Source: Chara braunii
Lineage: Eukaryota > Streptophyta > Charophyceae > Charales > Characeae
Length of the DNA: 21,131 nucleotides
Reading direction: 5' to 3'
NCBI GenBank assembly: GCA_003427395.1
Contig: BFEA01000079.1
Location: 1,145,712-1,166,842 of the forward strand
Part shown: positions 17,512 to 21,131 of the stretch, in pieces
Layout of the letters: the number at the start of each line of letters is the position of its first letter
How positions within the stretch are numbered: position 1 is the first letter of the stretch
The notes under the pieces: model-generated
The model's input: the letters and a program-made list of their open reading frames with translations, nothing else
What the model was told of the DNA's origin: nothing
Database searches by the model: none
Program-made: the position numbers and the translations under genes

Positions 17512-18255
17512 GATAAGGTTTTTGTGTGAGGAACATCCTATTGATCGTTTTTACATATATACATGTATTAGATTGCTAGATACCCCTGTGTGGATCATCC
17601 TATTGTATGTCTAAGTCTAAACCAGTTGGATTAAACAAGTGGCAAGATACTCATGCGTGGGTCATCTTATTGTCAGTCTAGGTCCAAACAAATTAGATTA
17701 AACAAGTAGCATGATACTCCTTTGTGGGTCATCCTATTGTTTGTCTAAGTCTAAACCGGTTGGAATATAAAAGTGGCAGGATACCCCTGTGTGGGTCATC
17801 CTATTGTCTGTCTAAGTTTAAACCGGTTGGACTAGACAAGTGGTGGGATACTCTTGTGAGGGACATCCTATTACTTGTTTGAAGTCAGTCTACGCGGTAT
17901 TAATATAGTAGTAGGAGACTCATGTGAGGGTCATCCTATTACTTGTTTGAAGTTAGGCCGCTCAGTGTTTGAGAGGTGGTGGGTGACTCCATTGAGAGTC
18001 AAATCTACTACCTGCGTATGCCCACACTAGAAAGAATCGATAGGACGAGAGGAAAATACCAGTATGAATATGTCTTTTACTTGTCTTAGGATAGGTCGAT
18101 CAGGTTCATAAAGTGAAACTTGAAGGATAAAGATTTCAGTGTGAGTCATCCTACTACTCGATCGAATTCATACTAACTAGTAAGTATGAGATGAAGGCTT
18201 CAGTGAGGGTCTTCTTACTACATACTTACTTTTGGTCGAATTTTATTGTAGTCCT
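17512..18255. repeat. Tandem array, 67-68-bp unit, about eleven units decaying to the right
   Basis: Units start at 17,512, 17,579, 17,646, 17,713, 17,780, 17,847, 17,915 and 17,983, with more degenerate ones near 18,050, 18,126 and 18,190. The conserved block is GGGTCATCCTATTGT followed by GTCTAAGTCTAAACC. Pairing arms differ between units: ACCC/GGGT (17,783-17,786 with 17,793-17,796), TGTCTA/TAGACA around the palindrome AACCGGTT (17,809-17,838), AGTCT/AGACT (17,887-17,891 with 17,916-17,920), TGACTC/GAGTCA (17,984-17,989 with 17,996-18,001) and AGTAAGTATG/CATACTTACT (18,179-18,188 with 18,221-18,230). The 67-bp period is not a multiple of three. Confidence 0.9.
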
Positions 18256-18265
18256 CCGTTCGAAT

Positions 18266-18434
18266 TGAAGTTCATTTTGTTGAACTTCATGTAGGATCAT
18301 GTCGATAGCGAGGTGATGTAGAGATTCCGTTGAAATGTGTGTGATTGCAGATCCTCTTAATCTAGAAGACTCATTATGAGTTTGTACATGACTACATGAT
18401 GTTGCCTTATGGTAACGAGTTGGTTTGCCAACTC
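18266..18434. repeat. Two perfect small hairpins
   Basis: TGAAGTTC (18,266-18,273) pairs with GAACTTCA (18,282-18,289) across an 8-base loop. GAGTTGG (18,417-18,423) pairs with CCAACTC (18,428-18,434) across a TTTG loop. They lie just right of the 67-bp array. Confidence 0.7.
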
Positions 18435-18750
18435 AACTCTCACTTACCGTCGACACCCACATTTTACATCGACCTCTACACTAAACGATTTATGATTTTC
18501 GGGTCATTGTCTAAAGAGTCTGTATTTGGTCAAAAAAGGTCCTTGAATGACTATAATCAGATGAGTCTTGAAGGGGATGTTTGTCGGAGAGGATTGAAAG
18601 TGTAAGTGTACTATGGATGAACGTGAAAACAAATGGTTGACTATGTTAGGGTTGTGAAATGCATTTGGTTTTGTTTTAATGTAAGTAAAACGACAAACCA
18701 TATGTCATTCACGAAACTCGCATTGACAAACTTATGCTTATCTGAGCCCA
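18396..18750 (+). pseudogene. Possible decayed reading frame, unrecognised
   Basis: A plus-strand frame is open for 69 codons (18,396-18,605) and then continues in the same frame with a few stops through a segment reading MVDYVRVVKCIWFCFNVSKT. The composition looks like protein, but no family is recognised. The stretch between the arrays has no other supported gene. Confidence 0.2.
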
Positions 18751-18841
18751 AACTCTGACACTTCATCGACACTTAACCTCTGTACATTTAGTTTGGATAT
18801 CCAACCTTAACTCTTTCTCGATGTCAAACACATTATAATAA

Positions 18842-18985
18842 ATGACAAGGTCAAGATCCTTATTCATATCATGTTTTTTGAAAGATCACGAGTCTAACTT
18901 TATTTTTTGTGCATGTTTGAAAAGTCATGAGCCTACTGTTATTTATGATGCCTCCTTTAAAGGCCAAGAGCCTATATTCCTTCTC
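18842..18985. repeat. Tandem array, 39-bp unit, four hairpin units
   Basis: A (T/C)CA(A/C/T)GA-like core recurs with GAGYCT-like sequence at about 18,855, 18,890, 18,929 and 18,968. Perfect arms surround the core in the first and last units: AAGG/CCTT (18,847-18,850 with 18,858-18,861) and AGGC/GCCT (18,961-18,964 with 18,970-18,973); the middle two pair partly. Confidence 0.6.
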
Positions 18986-19280
18986 TTCCAAATGTTAAAG
19001 CTCGTTCGTTCTGATGTTTGTCTTTGTTTGTGGAAAAGTGTAAAGATATCTCATTGCCTATAATTTCTAACATTTGAAACTTAATCGTTGTAATACGTAC
19101 ACCGATTGAAAATGGTTTATCTAAAATAAATAACTTATGTGTTAATGGCAGTAGATTAGAATATTGTATGTGCGAAAGATCCTCAGTCGAGTCGACCTGA
19201 ATCATAAGTTGGTCTAAGAGATCAACGTCCAGATGCCCGATACATATATGAGTCAGTCTTAGGTGTTCTACCTAATGTAT
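18986..19280. other. Gene-free stretch
   Basis: AT-rich, frames interrupted, no repeat or RNA feature seen. The minus-strand open frame at 18,972-19,205 has no recognisable domain. Confidence 0.4.
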
Positions 19281-19590
19281 GTTTATGCTATAGCGACCGA
19301 GTGAACACCCTCGGCTGACATACCTCTGCGATTGCAAAAAAAAACCTTCGCATGTGGGTCGGTAGCTTAGCAGGGATACACCTACCTAAGGGTGGTGACA
19401 GCCTCTCATGTAGAGTTGAGTTGTACCTTACGAAGCTCTGTCATGTCGCAGGGAGGTATAGCTGACACGCACGGTCGAAGTGGTATTTTCGCTGAGTCAA
19501 TGCAATACCTTAAGCATGTGTGACACGACCATGAGTTTTATTATTGTCGCAGAGTGTGGAACCGTCGTGCCTGACAGGTGGCACCGTTTC
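19281..19590. repeat. GC-rich direct repeat, copy B (more decayed)
   Basis: The partner of the 16,868-17,190 segment, in the same orientation. Shared blocks include GTAGCTTAGCAGGGATACAC, CACCTACCTAAGGG, GGTGACAGCC and GTGTGACACGACC. Many differences are C-to-T or G-to-A in this copy. It abuts the foldback cluster that begins at about 19,620. Confidence 0.65.
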
Positions 19591-19635
19591 GAGAAAAGGT
19601 TAACAACAGTCGTATTTTTCATCACCACTTCAGAA

Positions 19636-20011
19636 CACCCTTCACCACTTCAAGATGCAGCATGCCTAAACAAGTGGTTTTCAGGGTCTTCGGACCTTTC
19701 ACCACTTCAGGACCATTCAGGTATGAAAATCTTGAAGGATATTGAAGTGGTGAAAGCTCCGAAGACCCTGAAAACCACCTGTTTAGGCAGGCTGCATCCT
19801 CAAGTGGTGAAGGGTGGTTTTCATGGTCTTCGGACCTTTCACCACTTCAGGACCATTCAGGATTTTCAGAATGCCAAAAACTCTCACTTTACCCATTTCA
19901 AGACACCCTTCACCACTTCAGGATGCAGCCTGCCTAAACATGTGGTTTTCAGGGTCTTCGGACCTTTCACCACTTCAGGACCATTCAGGATTTTCAGACT
20001 GCCAAAAACTC
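19636..20011. repeat. Foldback cluster of 73-bp direct and inverted copies
   Basis: A 73-base arm (19,636-19,708) is followed by a 35-base loop and its inverted copy (19,744-19,816); I count five mismatches in 73. A partial direct copy begins at about 19,815 and a full direct copy follows at 19,904-19,976, which matches the inverted copy with three mismatches. CACCACTTCAG-type sequence borders both ends of each copy, and the direct copies extend through ACCATTCAGGATTTTCAG. A transcript in either direction would form a near-perfect hairpin. The 217-codon open frame across it (19,480-20,133) is best seen as incidental. It may be a hairpin-RNA locus, a foldback or MITE-like element, or a rearranged repeat. 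Confidence 0.9.
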
Positions 20012-20045
20012 TCACTTCAGAATTTTCATTCCTGAATTTTCAGCT

Positions 20046-21085
20046 ACCCGATAACCGCTTGTGGCCGTTGCTGGGGATCTCGCTTTCCAGTCGAGGTCCT
20101 CAAAGAACGAACTCGGGTATGGTAAGACGGTGATCACAACAAAACGACATTCTTTAGATAAGCTAATATAGTTTGTGAAATATTTGTTGAATTACCTTGG
20201 CTAGACGCTAAGAAAGTTACATGTAGGGGTGTGAAGTCACGCGGACAATACGAACCGATATCGGATTACGCAGAATTTCGCCTACCTACCAATGTCCTTA
20301 AAAAAATAATTATGGTATATGATAGTTAGACGTTTGTGTCAAAAAGACAACTAGTGAATATGATACTTTTATGGAGAAGTTAGAAGTTAGGTTAGTAAAC
20401 GATATGAGGGAAGTGTTTATGTATGCTATATTTTTCCTTCAGTTTACATACTCAAGACATTTGTCTATGTAAACGCGTTTGTTTACTTAAGTTGTTGGGA
20501 GGTTAATGACTACACTAACCCTCTTAAGTTCTCAAGGGTCAAGCGGAGATGGATGCGTGACTAATTGTTCGATTTATATTTAGCTAATGTACAGTAACTT
20601 AGTCAACCTTGCTTTCACATTTCTTTCCTTGTCTATATCTTTACTGTTATATCTAAGTTGTAGGGTTATGTTGAACTTTCGTTTATTGTTCAGTTGAACT
20701 ATCTATTCAAGTACGTTACTTATTATCTTAGAAAGTAAAGAATTTTCTACGTCCTTGGTTTTATGTCGATAATAGGGGCAACGAGATAACATGTGCATTG
20801 TAAAGCTAATGGGTCCTTGTACATTAACTTTTCGCTCTTGGTTCTTTATAAGGATAGGTACGAGTAGTTTAATTATCTTTCCTTGAAACCAGTTTCTCAT
20901 GCGAAATAAGAAACACTCGGTCATATGTTTATTTTACGCTTTTAAGACCAATGTGATAAACTAATGGCAAATGAGTTAGTAGCAAAAAGTGGAGTTCGGG
21001 ATGCAAAGGTGAAAGGAGAAAACCCTTAATACGAGGATGGCATGAAAGTAATCCAGACATGGCATCCGATGCGTCATAAGAAGTG
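20046..21085. other. Gene-free stretch
   Basis: AT-rich, all frames interrupted. The minus-strand open frame at 20,703-20,924 (73 codons) has no recognisable domain. No array, tRNA or transposon end was identified. Confidence 0.45.
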
Positions 21086-21094
21086 TTGTCACTC

Positions 21095-21126
21095 GGGGAT
21101 CCCCGGGGCCCAAGCCGGGGTGGGGG
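21095..21126 (+). other. G-run cluster, possible G-quadruplex
   Basis: Four runs of four or five G (starting at 21,095, 21,105, 21,117 and 21,122) lie in 32 bases, with loops of six, eight and one base. GGGGATCCCC within it is also a palindrome. The block stands out against the AT-rich flank and may be the edge of another element cut by the window end. Confidence 0.5.
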
Positions 21127-21131
21127 TTTCA

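Noticed and set aside
19480-20133. 217-codon plus-strand open frame, the longest in the window
   Set aside because: It runs through direct and inverted copies of the foldback repeat and reads them in different frames; there is no domain and no homologous protein pattern between copies.

Overview
The window looks like intergenic DNA from a large, repeat-rich eukaryotic genome. A land plant is most likely, but the sequence does not fix the species. No open frame is long and clean enough to be an intact gene, and there is no rRNA, no CRISPR array and no bacterial operon. The content is decayed transposable elements plus an unusually dense set of tandem-repeat arrays.

Left block (about 42-5,600): the + strand is pyrimidine-rich, so the purine-rich sense strand is minus. 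It starts next to a 31-base T run and carries short-period arrays of about 25, 66, 61, 69 and 45 bp and a 150-bp tandem duplication. It ends with a broken minus-strand reading frame at 5,063-5,593 that has two in-frame TGA codons and is not recognised. A second weaker minus-strand frame lies at 650-932.

Middle block (about 5,600-8,030): skew reverses and the sense strand becomes plus. A degenerate frame (6,274-6,847) is followed by the one feature of clear family: a broken retrotransposon gag (7,172-8,025) with a capsid-like region and, in a shifted frame, a CCHC zinc knuckle. I saw no protease, reverse transcriptase, RNase H or integrase motif after it, so the element is decayed, truncated or a gag-only type.

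Right block (8,030-21,131): mostly non-coding. It holds arrays with units of about 41, 123, 67 and 39 bp, an irregular eight-copy 20-bp motif array, a 70-bp duplication that folds into a long hairpin, a tRNA-like (SINE-head-like) stretch, a GC-rich block, two diverged direct copies of a roughly 310-bp GC-rich sequence at 16,868 and 19,281, and a compact foldback of direct and inverted 73-bp copies at 19,636-20,011.

The most unusual signal runs across the window. Many repeat arrays that share no obvious sequence follow one plan: a conserved core or loop is kept from unit to unit, while the bases on each side differ between units yet stay complementary within a unit. Examples are AGGACCA/TGGTCCT, CAAGC/GCTTG and GGCATG/CATGCC around one shared core, and ATCTTC/GAAGAT and TCATCC/GGATGA around another. 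This could reflect selection for a folded RNA or DNA, or template-switch repair that re-creates palindromes. It was read by eye and needs a statistical covariation test.
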